Origin: Thiogranum sp963752745
GTDB taxonomy: Bacteria; Pseudomonadota; Gammaproteobacteria; DSM-19610
Length of the DNA: 64,000 nt
NCBI GenBank assembly: GCA_963752745.1
Contig: CAVWAK010000005.1
Coordinates: forward strand, 1 to 64,000
Reading direction: 5' to 3'
The notes beneath the pieces are model-generated. The model was given only the letters and a program-made list of their open reading frames with translations. It was not told the origin of the DNA and made no database searches. Numbering within the stretch: position 1 is the first letter of the stretch; the number at the start of each line of letters is the position of its first letter. The translations under genes were made by a program, and so were the position numbers. Of the stretch, positions 1 to 9,731 are shown in pieces.

Positions 1-370
1 ATGCGAGAATGTAAAGCAAGCTGGCATCGATATCGGCCAGCACCAGGCCGTCACCGAAAGGTACTACCGCCCATGCTGCCAGGGCCGGACCAATGGACAG
101 CGTGGGGGCAATCAGGAACAGGTAATTGTTCGAGCGTGTCGGAACAATGACTTCCTTCATCAGCAGTTTGACGGCGTCTGCGATCGGTTGCAGCCAGCCG
201 CGTGGACCAACGCGGTTGGGGCCAATACGCATCTGCATATAGCCGATGATCTTGCGCTCGGCAAAGGTCAGGTAAGCCACGCCCAGCATCAGGGGCACAA
301 CGATCAGGAAAATCTTCAGCAGAATAATTCCGCCGTTGATGATCCAGTCGATAAGGCTGGTTTCAGTCAT
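1..370 (-). CDS. nuoH: NADH-quinone oxidoreductase subunit H (partial, N-terminal part)
   Basis: Membrane subunit of respiratory complex I that sits at the junction with the quinone site and couples quinone reduction to proton movement. Only the first 123 codons are in the window; the gene runs off the left edge. The start ATG (complement of 368-370) opens a frame with an N-terminal membrane segment (IILLKIFLIVVPLMLG), then the NuoH signature AERKIIGYMQMRIGPNRVGP and a following PIADAVKLLMKE. It starts 5 bases after the nuoG stop in an eight-gene nuo series, so identity is secure from both sequence and context. Confidence 0.96.
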   Translation of the reverse strand, partial: MTETSLIDWIINGGIILLKIFLIVVPLMLGVAYLTFAERKIIGYMQMRIGPNRVGPRGWLQPIADAVKLLMKEVIVPTRSNNYLFLIAPTLSIGPALAAWAVVPFGDGLVLADIDASLLYILA

Positions 371-375
371 ACCGT

Positions 376-2787
376 TCAGGCCTTTTTAATCTGCAGTGAA
401 CCGTTGGCATCGCCAAGGCCCAGAGTTTCTTCAATGCCCATGGAAAGCAATGCTGCTCCCGGTGCAACGGCATCCGCGACAATCACATCCAGATCTACTG
501 TCTTGCTTTCCTGCGAGACGGCAGCCCGGTCTCCACTATTCAGGCCTGCCGTGTTTGCATCCGCCGGATTGAGGCAAACAGCAGATACATTGCCGTCCGG
601 CGTAATCTGCAACGCTTCGGCGCGGCGTACGATGCTGTCAACGGCGTAGATTGGCAGGTAGGCAATCCGCTGTATAACAGCATCGCTGTTATTGCTTCCA
701 ACGTGGTCGCCGCACTGGCTGTTGTCCACCGATATATCTCCAAGCTGCTGACCCAGCGCATCACTCACCTGCTCGGACGACGTTTGCTCAAAGCCATTCA
801 GCTCAAGCAGGTTGCCGAGCACACGCAACACTTTCCAGCCCGGGCGGCTACCTGCCGGTGCGCGCGAAGCCGCAGGGAAATTCTGCCAGCGACCTTCACA
901 ATTCACATAGGTGCCAGACGTCTCGGAAAAACAATTGATGGGCAACAGCACATCCGCATAGTCACGCATACGATCGGTAACATAAGGCGTCAGCGCAACG
1001 ACGAACTCGGCTTGCTGCATGGCAGCCAGCGCCCTGGTACCGTCCGCACAGTCAAACTCGGGCTCTATCCCCATTAGCAGGTAGTTCTTCAGGGGCTGAT
1101 CGATCATCTGCGCCGCATTGAGACCGACTTCCTTACGCGCTGCGCCGCCATTCGTTCTGTGCGGCAATACACCTGCCAGGCAACCACCCGCACTGTTTGC
1201 GCCGTCCGACAGGAATCCGAGTTTCGCACCACTCAGATCTGCAACCAGCACGGCAAGTGCGCGCAGGGTTGAAAAAGCCGGATGCATACTCGCGCCGATA
1301 CCCAAAAGCACAACGGCGTTACCCGCCTCAATCAGGACATCTGCCATCGCCTGTTCGTTGGCATCCGGCAATGTCTGCTCAACAACAGCCTGTAAATCTT
1401 CCGGTGCACGGGCTTTCTTTGACTGCAGCAATGCCGCCGCAACACCGGCCAGCGACTTGATCATGTGTGATGGCGGGACAATCGACTTGTGCGCTATTTC
1501 AAAGGTGTACTTATAGTCCACCGGATTGATAAACATCATGCTCGCACCGGCATGTGCAGCCTTGCGCAGACGGTGACCGATTATCGGCTGTTCCTTGCGC
1601 GGGTTGGCGCCCACTACCAGAGCGGCGGTGACGTGCTCCAGTTCTTCTATGGTTTGCCCCAGGAACGGGAATACCGGCTGCTTGTCCTGACCGGTGAAAT
1701 CACACTGGCGCAAACGATGATCGATATTGTTTACTCCCATCCCTTCGGCCAGCTGGTTGACCAGGCTCATTTCTTCCAGCGTGGCGCCTGGCGACACCAG
1801 TACACCGAGCTGGCTGGCACCCTGGTTTTCCACACGCTCACGCAAAGCCTGGGCAACAATGTGTAATGCCTCTTCCCACTCGACAGGCTGCCAGCCATCG
1901 GCCTTCTTGACCATTGGCTGCTGCAGACGGTCATCGCTGTTTACACCCTGGTAGGCAAAGCGATCACGGTCCGATAACCAGACCTCGTTTATCGCCTCGT
2001 TTTCCTTTGGCACGGTACGCATCAACTTGCCACTGCGCGTATGCAGGTAGAGGTTCGAGCCGACGCAATCATGCGGTGATACCGACGCTGTCTGGGCAAT
2101 CTCCCAGGCGCGGGCAGTAAAGCGGAACGGCCGCGATGTCAGCGCACCAACGGGGCAGATATCAATAATGTTGCCAGACAGTTCCGATTCAATATTGTGC
2201 TGGATGTAGGTACCGATCTCGACATTCTCGCCGCGACCCATACCGCCCATTTCCTTGAACCCGGCAACGTGCTGCAGGAAACGCACACAGCGTGTGCAGT
2301 GGATGCAGCGGGTCATGTCGGAAGCAATCAACGGACCGAAATTCTTTTCCGGAACGACACGTTTTTTCTCGCTGAAACGTGAAACGCCGCGGCCGTATTC
2401 CATCGCCACGTCCTGCAGTTCACACTCACCACCCTGATCACAGATAGGGCAATCCAGCGGGTGATTGATCAACAGGAATTCCATCACCGCGCGTTGTGCA
2501 TCCCGCGCGTAGTCCGACTGGGTCCAGACCTTCATGCCGTCTGCTACCGGAGTAGCACAGGCCGGCATTGGCTTTGGCGCCATACGGCCACCCTGCTCCA
2601 CCTGGACCAGACACATGCGGCAGTTGGCGGCGATCGGCAGCTTCTTGTGGTAGCAGAAACGCGGCACACTGATGTCATTGTCGTCAGTGACTTCAATGAC
2701 CATGGCACTCTTGTTCGCCTGATAGGCGACCCCGTCAATCTCGACGGTGATCATATCTTCGGCCACAGTTTCAGGCTTGGCGCTCAT
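376..2787 (-). CDS. nuoG: NADH-quinone oxidoreductase subunit G
   Basis: Large iron-sulfur subunit of the peripheral arm of complex I, carrying electrons from NuoF towards NuoI and NuoB. The 803-residue product has an N-terminal [2Fe-2S] ferredoxin-like domain (cysteines in FCYHKK and CRMC, residues about 45-60), the CPICDQGGECELQD motif, and the cluster-binding TRCIHCTRCVRF. A molybdopterin-oxidoreductase-like domain follows; as in other NuoG proteins this fold is structural and needs no cofactor. The ATG overlaps the nuoF stop by four bases (ATGA), which suggests translational coupling. Confidence 0.97.
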   Translation of the reverse strand: MSAKPETVAEDMITVEIDGVAYQANKSAMVIEVTDDNDISVPRFCYHKKLPIAANCRMCLVQVEQGGRMAPKPMPACATPVADGMKVWTQSDYARDAQRAVMEFLLINHPLDCPICDQGGECELQDVAMEYGRGVSRFSEKKRVVPEKNFGPLIASDMTRCIHCTRCVRFLQHVAGFKEMGGMGRGENVEIGTYIQHNIESELSGNIIDICPVGALTSRPFRFTARAWEIAQTASVSPHDCVGSNLYLHTRSGKLMRTVPKENEAINEVWLSDRDRFAYQGVNSDDRLQQPMVKKADGWQPVEWEEALHIVAQALRERVENQGASQLGVLVSPGATLEEMSLVNQLAEGMGVNNIDHRLRQCDFTGQDKQPVFPFLGQTIEELEHVTAALVVGANPRKEQPIIGHRLRKAAHAGASMMFINPVDYKYTFEIAHKSIVPPSHMIKSLAGVAAALLQSKKARAPEDLQAVVEQTLPDANEQAMADVLIEAGNAVVLLGIGASMHPAFSTLRALAVLVADLSGAKLGFLSDGANSAGGCLAGVLPHRTNGGAARKEVGLNAAQMIDQPLKNYLLMGIEPEFDCADGTRALAAMQQAEFVVALTPYVTDRMRDYADVLLPINCFSETSGTYVNCEGRWQNFPAASRAPAGSRPGWKVLRVLGNLLELNGFEQTSSEQVSDALGQQLGDISVDNSQCGDHVGSNNSDAVIQRIAYLPIYAVDSIVRRAEALQITPDGNVSAVCLNPADANTAGLNSGDRAAVSQESKTVDLDVIVADAVAPGAALLSMGIEETLGLGDANGSLQIKKA

Positions 2788-4094
2788 GCAGCCGCTCCCT
2801 TGCTGTCATCGCGATGACTACTGGTGCCGGGCATGCAGTTCTTGTGTTTAACGTGATATTCGAATTCGTGACGGAAGTGCTTGATAAAACTCTGCACCGG
2901 CCAGGCTGCAGCATCGCCAAAGGCACATATTGTATGCCCCTCTATCTGACCCGCCGCACTTTCCAGCAGATCGATGTCTTCCATGGTGCCCTGGCCTTCC
3001 TCGATACGCTTGATCACACGGTACATCCAGCCACAACCCTCGCGGCACGGCGTACATTGACCGCAGGACTCGGCATAGTAAAAGCGCGAGATACGCATCA
3101 ATGCCTTTACCATGCAAGTGGAGTCATCCATCACAATCATACCGGCTGAGCCCAGTGCGGAACCGGCTTTTGACAGTGAGTCGTAATCCAGATCGGTTTC
3201 CATAATCACATCAGCAGGCATCACCGGCATGGAACAGCCGCCTGGAATTACCGCCTTGAGCTTGTGACCTTCGCGCACGCCTCCGGCCAGTTCAAGCAAA
3301 TCCCTGAACGGGGTTCCCAGCGCAATTTCATAGTTACCCGGCTTGTTGACATGGCCGGATACACACCAGAGTTTTTCGCCGCCGTTATTTGGCCGTCCCA
3401 GTTCAAGGAACCAGTCACCGCCATTGCGCATGATGACCGGCACTGACGCGAGACTTTCGGTGTTGTTAATCGTCGTTGGCTTGCCATACAGGCCGAAGTT
3501 GGCAGGGAATGGCGGCTTGAAACGCGGTTGGCCTTTCTTGCCTTCCAGCGAGTTCAACAGTGCGGTTTCCTCACCGCAGATATAGGCACCAGCACCCAGG
3601 TGACCGTGCAATTCAAAGTCGATGCCGGAACCCATCAGGTTCTCGCCGATCAAACCGGCTTCGCGTGCTTCCTTTAACGCCTGCTCAAAGCGCTCGAAGG
3701 GTTCGTGGTGAAACTCACCACGCATGTAGTTATAACCTACGTCCGCACCCATGGAATAGCCTGCTATAGCCATGCCTTCTATCAGGGCATGCGGGTTGTA
3801 ACGCAGGATATCGCGATCCTTGCAGGTGCCCGGCTCGGATTCGTCAGAATTACAGACAATGTATTTCTGTACCGGCGCATTGCGCGGCATGAAACTCCAC
3901 TTCAGCCCGGTCGGAAAACCCGCACCGCCACGACCACGCAGTCCGGATTTTTTGACTTCCTCGATGATGTCACCCGGATCGGTCTTTTCGGCGAGGATCT
4001 TTTTCCAGGCCTCATAGCCACCGGTCTTGAGATAGTTCTCAAGCGTCCAGGGCTCGTCGAATTCCATTGTGGTGAAACAGACCTGGTTCGTCAT
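2784..4094 (-). CDS. nuoF: NADH-quinone oxidoreductase subunit F
   Basis: NADH-binding flavoprotein of complex I; it oxidises NADH through FMN and passes electrons to a [4Fe-4S] cluster. The 436-residue product has the glycine-rich nucleotide/FMN segment GRGGAGFPTGLKW (about residues 54-66), SDESEPGTCKDR, and the cluster motif ESCGQCTPCREG near residue 345 with a further cysteine at HTICAFGD. Length is normal for the family. It lies between nuoE (3-base gap) and nuoG (4-base overlap) in the operon. Confidence 0.97.
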   Translation of the reverse strand: MTNQVCFTTMEFDEPWTLENYLKTGGYEAWKKILAEKTDPGDIIEEVKKSGLRGRGGAGFPTGLKWSFMPRNAPVQKYIVCNSDESEPGTCKDRDILRYNPHALIEGMAIAGYSMGADVGYNYMRGEFHHEPFERFEQALKEAREAGLIGENLMGSGIDFELHGHLGAGAYICGEETALLNSLEGKKGQPRFKPPFPANFGLYGKPTTINNTESLASVPVIMRNGGDWFLELGRPNNGGEKLWCVSGHVNKPGNYEIALGTPFRDLLELAGGVREGHKLKAVIPGGCSMPVMPADVIMETDLDYDSLSKAGSALGSAGMIVMDDSTCMVKALMRISRFYYAESCGQCTPCREGCGWMYRVIKRIEEGQGTMEDIDLLESAAGQIEGHTICAFGDAAAWPVQSFIKHFRHEFEYHVKHKNCMPGTSSHRDDSKGAAA

Positions 4095-4097
4095 GAT

Positions 4098-4589
4098 TTA
4101 CTCCAGCCCGTCGAGAATCTGGTCCACCTTCTCGGTGGTCAGGTTCTCATGGTAATGCCCGTTAACGGCCATCATCGGCGCGCCGACACAAGCGGCGAGA
4201 CATTCTTCTTCCGCCTTGAGATAGATACGTCCGTCTTCAGTGGACTCTCCCAGCTTGATGCCAAGCTTGTTCTCGACATGCTCGATCAGTTCGTCGGCAC
4301 CGCATAGCATGCAGGAAATATTGTTACAGAAGGCAATCGTGTTGCGCCCGCAGGGTTCGGTCTCGATCATCGAATAGAATGACGAGACTTCGTAGACAGA
4401 CACCTTCGGCATTTCCAGGTATTCGGCTACCGCATTCATCTGCGGCACGCTGACATAACCTTCCTTGTGCTGAATAGCGTGCAGTGCCGACAACACAGCA
4501 GACTGTTTCTGGTCAGCCGGGAATTTCTCCAGCCAGTGATCAATCTCTGTTTTGATTTTGGCCGGAATTTCATAAATTTCTGACGCCAT
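4098..4589 (-). CDS. nuoE: NADH-quinone oxidoreductase subunit E
   Basis: 24-kDa type thioredoxin-fold subunit of complex I, carrying the N1a [2Fe-2S] cluster next to NuoF. The 163-residue product shows the N-terminal helical domain followed by the four-cysteine arrangement: two cysteines around CNNISCMLCG and two in EEECLAACVGAP. The segment EVSSFYSMI is typical of the family. It follows nuoD with two bases between the two reading frames. Confidence 0.97.
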   Translation of the reverse strand: MASEIYEIPAKIKTEIDHWLEKFPADQKQSAVLSALHAIQHKEGYVSVPQMNAVAEYLEMPKVSVYEVSSFYSMIETEPCGRNTIAFCNNISCMLCGADELIEHVENKLGIKLGESTEDGRIYLKAEEECLAACVGAPMMAVNGHYHENLTTEKVDQILDGLE

Positions 4590-4591
4590 AA

Positions 4592-5845
4592 CTAACGGTC
4601 AACCTCGCCAAATACGATGTCCTGTGTACCAATGATTGCGACGACATCGGCGAGCATGTGACCACGCGACATTTCGTCCAGTGCCGACATGTGAGCGAAG
4701 CCCGGCGCACGGATCTTCACACGGTAGGGCTTGTTGGCCCCGTCGGAAATCAGATAAATACCAAACTCACCCTTGGGATGCTCAATTGCAGCGTAGGCCT
4801 CGCCTTCAGGCAGGCAGAATCCCTCGGTAAATAATTTAAAGTGATGAATCAGCGACTCCATGTCCTGCTTCATTTCTTCGCGCGATGGCGGCGCAACCTT
4901 GGTGTCCTCGACAATCACCGGGCCACTGTTACTGCGCAGCCAGTCGACACACTGCTTGATAATGCGGTTGGACTGACGCATCTCCTCGATACGCACCAGG
5001 TAACGGTCATAGCAGTCGCCGTTGACGCCCACTGGTATATCAAAATCCATGCGATCATAGACTTCGTAGGGCTGCTTCTTGCGCAGGTCCCAGGCAACAC
5101 CCGATCCACGCAGCATCGGGCCCGTCATGCCCAGCTGCAGAGCACGCTCCGGCGACACCACACCAATATCGACAGTGCGCTGTTTCCAGATACGGTTATC
5201 CGTGAGCAGCGTTTCATATTCATCCACGCAGGCCGGGAAACGCGCCGTAAAGTCATCGATAAAATCGAGCAAAGAACCCTGGCGATTACGATTCAGGCGC
5301 TCGATATCTTTAGCTCCGTGCCAGCGAGATTCCTCGTACTGCGGCATGCTGTCCGGCAGGTCGCGGTAGACACCACCCGGACGATAATAAGTTGCGTGCA
5401 GACGCGCGCCCGAAACTGCTTCGTAGCAATCCATCAGGTCTTCGCGTTCACGGAAAGTATAAAGAAACGCGGTCATGGCGCCGACGTCGAGTCCATGCGC
5501 CCCCAGCCACAGCAGGTGGTTGAGGATGCGGGTGATCTCGTCGAACATGACGCGGATGTACTGCGCACGTTCCGGCACCTCGACACCCATCAGCTTCTCG
5601 ATAGCCATGACGTAACTGTGCTCGTTACACATCATGGACACGTAATCGAGCCTGTCCATGTAACCGATACTCTGGTTATAGGGTTTGCTTTCGGCAAGCT
5701 TTTCAGTGGCACGGTGTAACAGGCCAATGTGCGGATCGGCGCGCTGCACGGTTTCACCATCCAGCTCCAGTACCAGGCGCAACACGCCATGGGCAGCCGG
5801 GTGCTGCGGGCCGAAGTTTAACGTGTAGTTACGAATCTCAGGCAT
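4592..5845 (-). CDS. nuoD: NADH-quinone oxidoreductase subunit D
   Basis: 49-kDa type subunit of complex I, related to the large subunit of [NiFe] hydrogenases; with NuoB it forms the quinone-binding cavity. The 417-residue product begins with NYTLNFGPQHPAAHGVLR, which holds the conserved HPxxHG loop, and continues with LHRATEKLAE, YMDRLDYVS and a C-terminal EVDR end. NuoC and NuoD are separate genes here and overlap by eight bases, unlike the fused nuoCD of enterobacteria. Confidence 0.97.
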   Translation of the reverse strand: MPEIRNYTLNFGPQHPAAHGVLRLVLELDGETVQRADPHIGLLHRATEKLAESKPYNQSIGYMDRLDYVSMMCNEHSYVMAIEKLMGVEVPERAQYIRVMFDEITRILNHLLWLGAHGLDVGAMTAFLYTFREREDLMDCYEAVSGARLHATYYRPGGVYRDLPDSMPQYEESRWHGAKDIERLNRNRQGSLLDFIDDFTARFPACVDEYETLLTDNRIWKQRTVDIGVVSPERALQLGMTGPMLRGSGVAWDLRKKQPYEVYDRMDFDIPVGVNGDCYDRYLVRIEEMRQSNRIIKQCVDWLRSNSGPVIVEDTKVAPPSREEMKQDMESLIHHFKLFTEGFCLPEGEAYAAIEHPKGEFGIYLISDGANKPYRVKIRAPGFAHMSALDEMSRGHMLADVVAIIGTQDIVFGEVDR

Positions 5846-6575
5846 CAGTTTCTGTTTCCGTCTCCGATGATTCAGAGTCCATAGCTTCGGGCACCCCTTC
5901 AGCGCGAATCACACGCGGCACCAGTACGCGCGGCTCGATACTGACCGGCTGATAGACCACACGCTGTTTTTCCGGGTCGTAGATAACTTCGACATTACCG
6001 CTTAGCGGGAAGTCCTTGCGGAACGGATGACCGATAAAACCGTAGTCGGTCAGTATACGGCGCAGGTCCGGGTGGCCTTCAAATATAATGCCGTACAGGT
6101 CAAAAGCTTCGCGCTCAAACCAGTTGGCGCCATTCCAGATATCGATAACCGAAGGCACCACCGGCAACTGCTCGTCCGGCGCAAACACCTTGATGCGCAG
6201 GCGCTGGTTATTACTGACCGACAACAGGTGATAAACCGCCGCAAAACGCCGGTCTTTCTGCAGCGTCTCGGTGGACAATTCTTCTTCAAGCCCGGGCAAG
6301 CGCCCGGCGCTATTGGCGTCTACGCCGCGACTGAACCCGGTACTGGTGGTTTCGTCTGTCGACCACTCGGCATCGCCATAGGCCAGGTAGTCAACGCCAC
6401 AAACATCGACCAGCTGCTCGAACCCGAAATCTTTCTCATCGCGCAATGCCATCGCTGTGTCGATCAAATCAGCAGCAGCCACCTCGATGGTGACCTCGTT
6501 CAAAGCGACTGTCGCATCAAGCAAGGTATCGCCAAAACGTTCCTGCAACTGACCAATTAGTTCACTGGCTGACAT
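5838..6575 (-). CDS. nuoC: NADH-quinone oxidoreductase subunit C
   Basis: 30-kDa type subunit of the peripheral arm of complex I. The 245-residue product has the family core: FEQLVDVCGVDYL near residue 55, FEREAFDLYGIIFEGHPDLR near 155, and GHPFRKDFPLSG. Between the first and second blocks is an extra segment of about 35 residues rich in Ser, Thr and Glu (around TDETTSTGFSRGVDANSAG), which I read as a lineage-specific insertion. The C-terminal end is Glu/Thr-rich. Its stop overlaps the nuoD start. Confidence 0.95.
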   Translation of the reverse strand: MSASELIGQLQERFGDTLLDATVALNEVTIEVAAADLIDTAMALRDEKDFGFEQLVDVCGVDYLAYGDAEWSTDETTSTGFSRGVDANSAGRLPGLEEELSTETLQKDRRFAAVYHLLSVSNNQRLRIKVFAPDEQLPVVPSVIDIWNGANWFEREAFDLYGIIFEGHPDLRRILTDYGFIGHPFRKDFPLSGNVEVIYDPEKQRVVYQPVSIEPRVLVPRVIRAEGVPEAMDSESSETETETDA

Positions 6576-6587
6576 GAATATTCTCTT

Positions 6588-7064
6588 TTAGCGGGCGATG
6601 GTGTTGGTGCGCCGAATCTTGTTCTGCAGCTGCAAAATGCCGTAGAGCAACGCTTCCGCAGTGGGCGGACAACCTGGCACGTAGATATCGACTGGCACAA
6701 TACGGTCACAGCCACGCACTACGGAATAGGAATAATGGTAATAACCGCCGCCATTGGCACACGAGCCCATGGAGATAACCCAGCGTGGTTCCGACATCTG
6801 GTCGTAGACCTTGCGCAGCGCCGGCGCCATCTTGTTACACAGGGTGCCGGCAACAATCATCACATCCGACTGTCGCGGACTGGGGCGAAACACCACACCG
6901 AAGCGATCCAGATCGTAACGCGAGGCGCCCGCCTGCATCATTTCCACTGCGCAGCAGGCCAGGCCAAAGGTCATGGGCCACAACGAACCCGTGCGCGCCC
7001 AGTTGATGAGCTTGTCCGCCGAGGTGGTGACGAAACCTTCTTCGAGGAGACCTTCGATAGCCAT
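6588..7064 (-). CDS. nuoB: NADH-quinone oxidoreductase subunit B
   Basis: PSST-type subunit of complex I that binds the terminal [4Fe-4S] cluster N2. The 158-residue product has the paired cysteines GLACCAVEMM, then GSCANGGGYYHYSYSVV and DIYVPGCPPTAEAL, which together give the four ligands of N2. Length and order match the family. It lies between nuoA (10 bases upstream) and nuoC. Confidence 0.97.
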   Translation of the reverse strand: MAIEGLLEEGFVTTSADKLINWARTGSLWPMTFGLACCAVEMMQAGASRYDLDRFGVVFRPSPRQSDVMIVAGTLCNKMAPALRKVYDQMSEPRWVISMGSCANGGGYYHYSYSVVRGCDRIVPVDIYVPGCPPTAEALLYGILQLQNKIRRTNTIAR

Positions 7065-7074
7065 TAGTTAATCG

Positions 7075-7431
7075 CTACTCCCATTCCAATGCGCCCTTCT
7101 TCCACTCATATATAAAGCCAATCACCAGGATGCCCAGAAAAATCATCATGGCGGTATAGCCAAACCAGCCAATCTGGTCGAGAACGACGGCCCAGGGAAA
7201 CAGGAAGGCAATTTCAAGATCGAAGATAATGAACAGGATGGCGACCAGGTAATAGCGCACATCAAAGCGCATGCGGGTGTCTTCGAAAGCTTCGAAGCCG
7301 CACTCGTAAGGCGAGTTTTTCTCGCTATCCGGCTTTCTCGGTGCGAGCAGGAAGCCTGCTGCTACCGGTAACAAACCGAACGCTATGCCGACGGCCATGA
7401 AAATCAGGACCGGTAGGTAATTCTCGAGCAT
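7075..7431 (-). CDS. nuoA: NADH-quinone oxidoreductase subunit A
   Basis: Small membrane subunit of complex I and first gene of the operon. The 118-residue product from ATG at 7431 has three membrane helices and the conserved loop KNSPYECGFEAF with the family cysteine, followed by RYYLVAILFIIFDLEIAF. I prefer this start over an ATG at 7500 because GAGG lies just upstream (GAAGAGGATGGC then ATG) and because family members begin at this point (MLENYLPVLIF). The promoter should lie in 7432-7720, where I see no clear consensus. Confidence 0.95.
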   Translation of the reverse strand: MLENYLPVLIFMAVGIAFGLLPVAAGFLLAPRKPDSEKNSPYECGFEAFEDTRMRFDVRYYLVAILFIIFDLEIAFLFPWAVVLDQIGWFGYTAMMIFLGILVIGFIYEWKKGALEWE

Positions 7432-7725
7432 GCCATCCTCTTCCGACGCTTCCCGGCGGTGAGCCAGGTATTTCTTATATTGCGCATGATCACGGAGCAC
7501 TGGAGTCTAGGCCAGCAGGTTTACAGGTGTCAAGCAAGACGGATGAATGTTTTTTATAGCAAATCAAGCAGTTAAGTTATGCTTCTGGGGTCATAAAAAA
7601 ACCCCATACGACTGGACGGGTGGCCAGCGGCTGACATTGGCGATCATAGCCCTAAACCACGCAAGGGCTTGAATAAACGGGGGCGTACGCGTAGTCTGCG
7701 GGCCGACTATCTCAGCGGTTTACCC

Positions 7726-8670
7726 ATGTCACACCTGATCTATTCTTCGCCCCAGGCGTTGCATTCACTGTGGAAAAAAACTGGCCGATTCATCCTCAGG
7801 ACGAAAATGCTGTTCTCGCCAGAGAGTGAAAAACTCGCGGCCGAACGCAAACTGCGTGGCCGCGAGCAATTCCGGAAACTGCAACTGGCAGACATCGTAT
7901 TCGTCTCTTTCGGTAAAAGCGGCCGCACCTGGTTGCGCGTTATGGTCTCGCGCCTGTACCAGCAGATGTATGGACTCCCCAAGCAGACGTTGATCGGTTT
8001 CGACAATTTTCACCGCATGAACGCTGCCATTCCACGCATGTTCTTCACCCATGACAACTATATCGGTGATTACACCGGGCACACGGATTCCAAGGTCGAC
8101 TTCTACGGCAAGAAGGTCGTATTGCTCGCCCGCGACCCCAGAGACGTGGCCGTATCACAGTTTTTCCAGTGGAAATACCGGTTGAAACCCACCAAGGTGG
8201 CGATTAACAAATACCCCGAAGAAGGTTCGGACATTTCCATCTTCGACTTCGTCATGAAGTCCGATACCGGCCTTAAATGGGTTATCGGTTTCCTCAACCA
8301 GTGGGCGAAGGAAGCGGAAAATATCGAAGACCTTCACCTCGTGCGCTATGAGGATCTGAAAGCCAACCCGGTCGAAACCCTGGAAAAACTGGTGCACTTC
8401 ATGGGCGCACCGGCAAATGCAGAGCATATCCAGGATGCCGTGGAATTCTCTTCCTACGAAAACATGAAAAAGATGGAAGAGAAAAAAACCTTCTGGCTCA
8501 GCGGTGGACGCATGGTTCCAAGGGACCGCTCCAATCCGAACAGCTACAAGGTTCGCCGCGCCAAGGTCGGGGGGTACAAGGACTATTTCGACGACCAGCA
8601 GGTGGCAGAGATCGAAGCATATATGGCCAGCAATCTGTCACCACTTTTTGACTACACGAAAGAGGCGTAG
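7726..8670 (+). CDS. Sulfotransferase (PAPS-dependent), paralogue 1
   Basis: Predicted cytosolic or membrane-attached sulfotransferase that transfers a sulfuryl group from PAPS to a hydroxyl, probably on a glycan or lipid; the acceptor is unknown. The 314-residue product has the 5'-phosphosulfate loop FGKSGRTWLRVM (about residue 50), the 3'-phosphate motif RDPRDVAVSQFF, and near the C terminus the conserved KVGGYKDYF. The frame could open at TTG 7669, but ATG 7726 gives the same length as the paralogue at 20908-21852. It is much closer in sequence to the genes at 20908 and 43773 than to the one at 10770. It converges with the GT8-like gene; the two stop codons abut at 8670/8671. Confidence 0.88.
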   Translation: MSHLIYSSPQALHSLWKKTGRFILRTKMLFSPESEKLAAERKLRGREQFRKLQLADIVFVSFGKSGRTWLRVMVSRLYQQMYGLPKQTLIGFDNFHRMNAAIPRMFFTHDNYIGDYTGHTDSKVDFYGKKVVLLARDPRDVAVSQFFQWKYRLKPTKVAINKYPEEGSDISIFDFVMKSDTGLKWVIGFLNQWAKEAENIEDLHLVRYEDLKANPVETLEKLVHFMGAPANAEHIQDAVEFSSYENMKKMEEKKTFWLSGGRMVPRDRSNPNSYKVRRAKVGGYKDYFDDQQVAEIEAYMASNLSPLFDYTKEA

Positions 8671-9582
8671 TCAGGCGGCCAGCGGCGGCGTCCTGTCCAG
8701 AATTTCAAACGCATCGTGACGGATATGGTTCATGGCCATTTCCTCGCGCAGCTTCTGTTCCGTGAGAATGCCTTTGTCGAGGCATTCGCGTAACAACCCG
8801 AAAAAGAAATCGACCTGGTTCGGATCCGGGTGCTCTTTGTAGGTTCCCGCAAAACCATAATCGCCGAACAATGCACGCCGCGCACGCCGCAACCAGTGCC
8901 TGGGCGGGAACAGGCGGAAGGTATCGGCGGCCCGAAAATCCACCGGCAGACCGGTCTTCCAGGGTTGATGCTTGCGCTTGGTGGTGTGCAGCATCTTGGT
9001 ATTTTCCGTGAGGTGATCGAAGTCATTCCATTCCGGTTCGAAGAAACCAATGGTGTCCGGGTCTTCGTACTTCAGACACACCCACTTCATGTAGTCACGC
9101 TGGAAATCGAACATGGCATTAAACTGCTCTTCGAATTTCCAGTGCTGCAATTGCTCGTTATCCATAAGCATCACGCTGGTTGCCAGGCAACCACGCTTGC
9201 CTTTGTTGCCGGACTTGCGCCTGCACATGACGGCTTTGCCCTGCATGTCGCGCGACAACAGTTCCCAGATATCACCAATGGCAAATACATCCGGGTCAAT
9301 CACCACGGAACGGCCCTGGTAGTTCATCAGCTGCGGCGGCAAAAATCGTGTAGGGGTAAAGGACTGCAAATCATCCCGCACCCATTCACGCTTGCCGCCG
9401 TCACGCAGGTAAAACTGTCCTTCCCTGGCCCTCAGGAACGGGAAGTCATCGTAATTCATGACGCGAATATCAAACTTCTCGTTGTGCTTCGAATTGCGTC
9501 GCAAAGCGTACTCTGCGATCACTGCACCCAGATACTGTTTGTCGTTGGCCTGAATAAATACGCAGTAATCCACTGCCTGCAT
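8671..9582 (-). CDS. GT8-like putative glycosyltransferase, paralogue 1
   Basis: 303-residue protein of uncertain function. The start resembles nucleotide-sugar glycosyltransferases of family GT8: IQANDKQYLGAVIAEYALRR, and later SVVIDPDVFAIGDIWELL, where DPD takes the place of the DxD metal site. Other conserved blocks shared with its paralogue at 42866 are DLQSFTPTRFLPP, MQGKAVM, PWKTGLPVDF and MNHIRHDAFEILDRTPPL. No membrane segment is evident. Both copies sit next to a sulfotransferase of the same subfamily, which suggests they act on the same product. The GT8 assignment is inference from short motifs. Confidence 0.65.
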   Translation of the reverse strand: MQAVDYCVFIQANDKQYLGAVIAEYALRRNSKHNEKFDIRVMNYDDFPFLRAREGQFYLRDGGKREWVRDDLQSFTPTRFLPPQLMNYQGRSVVIDPDVFAIGDIWELLSRDMQGKAVMCRRKSGNKGKRGCLATSVMLMDNEQLQHWKFEEQFNAMFDFQRDYMKWVCLKYEDPDTIGFFEPEWNDFDHLTENTKMLHTTKRKHQPWKTGLPVDFRAADTFRLFPPRHWLRRARRALFGDYGFAGTYKEHPDPNQVDFFFGLLRECLDKGILTEQKLREEMAMNHIRHDAFEILDRTPPLAA

Positions 9583-9731
9583 CCTCTGTCACTGTATTTG
9601 CCCATTCTAAACCGCGGCCCCGCCGGATACCAAGAACGGGAGACGTTAGCGACTGGCCATAACGCGCCGAATCCCGCAAAATAGGCGCCCCGCCTGGCGG
9701 GCTGATGTATTAACACCGGACGACGAAAACC

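Noticed and set aside
4841..5719. Long plus-strand reading frame opposite nuoD
   Set aside because: It is antisense to a clear nuoD gene, has His/Arg/Val-rich composition typical of a reversed frame and no recognisable domain.
7571..7604. Terminator between nuoA and sulfotransferase 1 (TGGGGT/ACCCCA)
   Set aside because: The 6-bp stem is short and the A/T run lies in its loop rather than after the stem, so it does not fit an intrinsic terminator on either strand.
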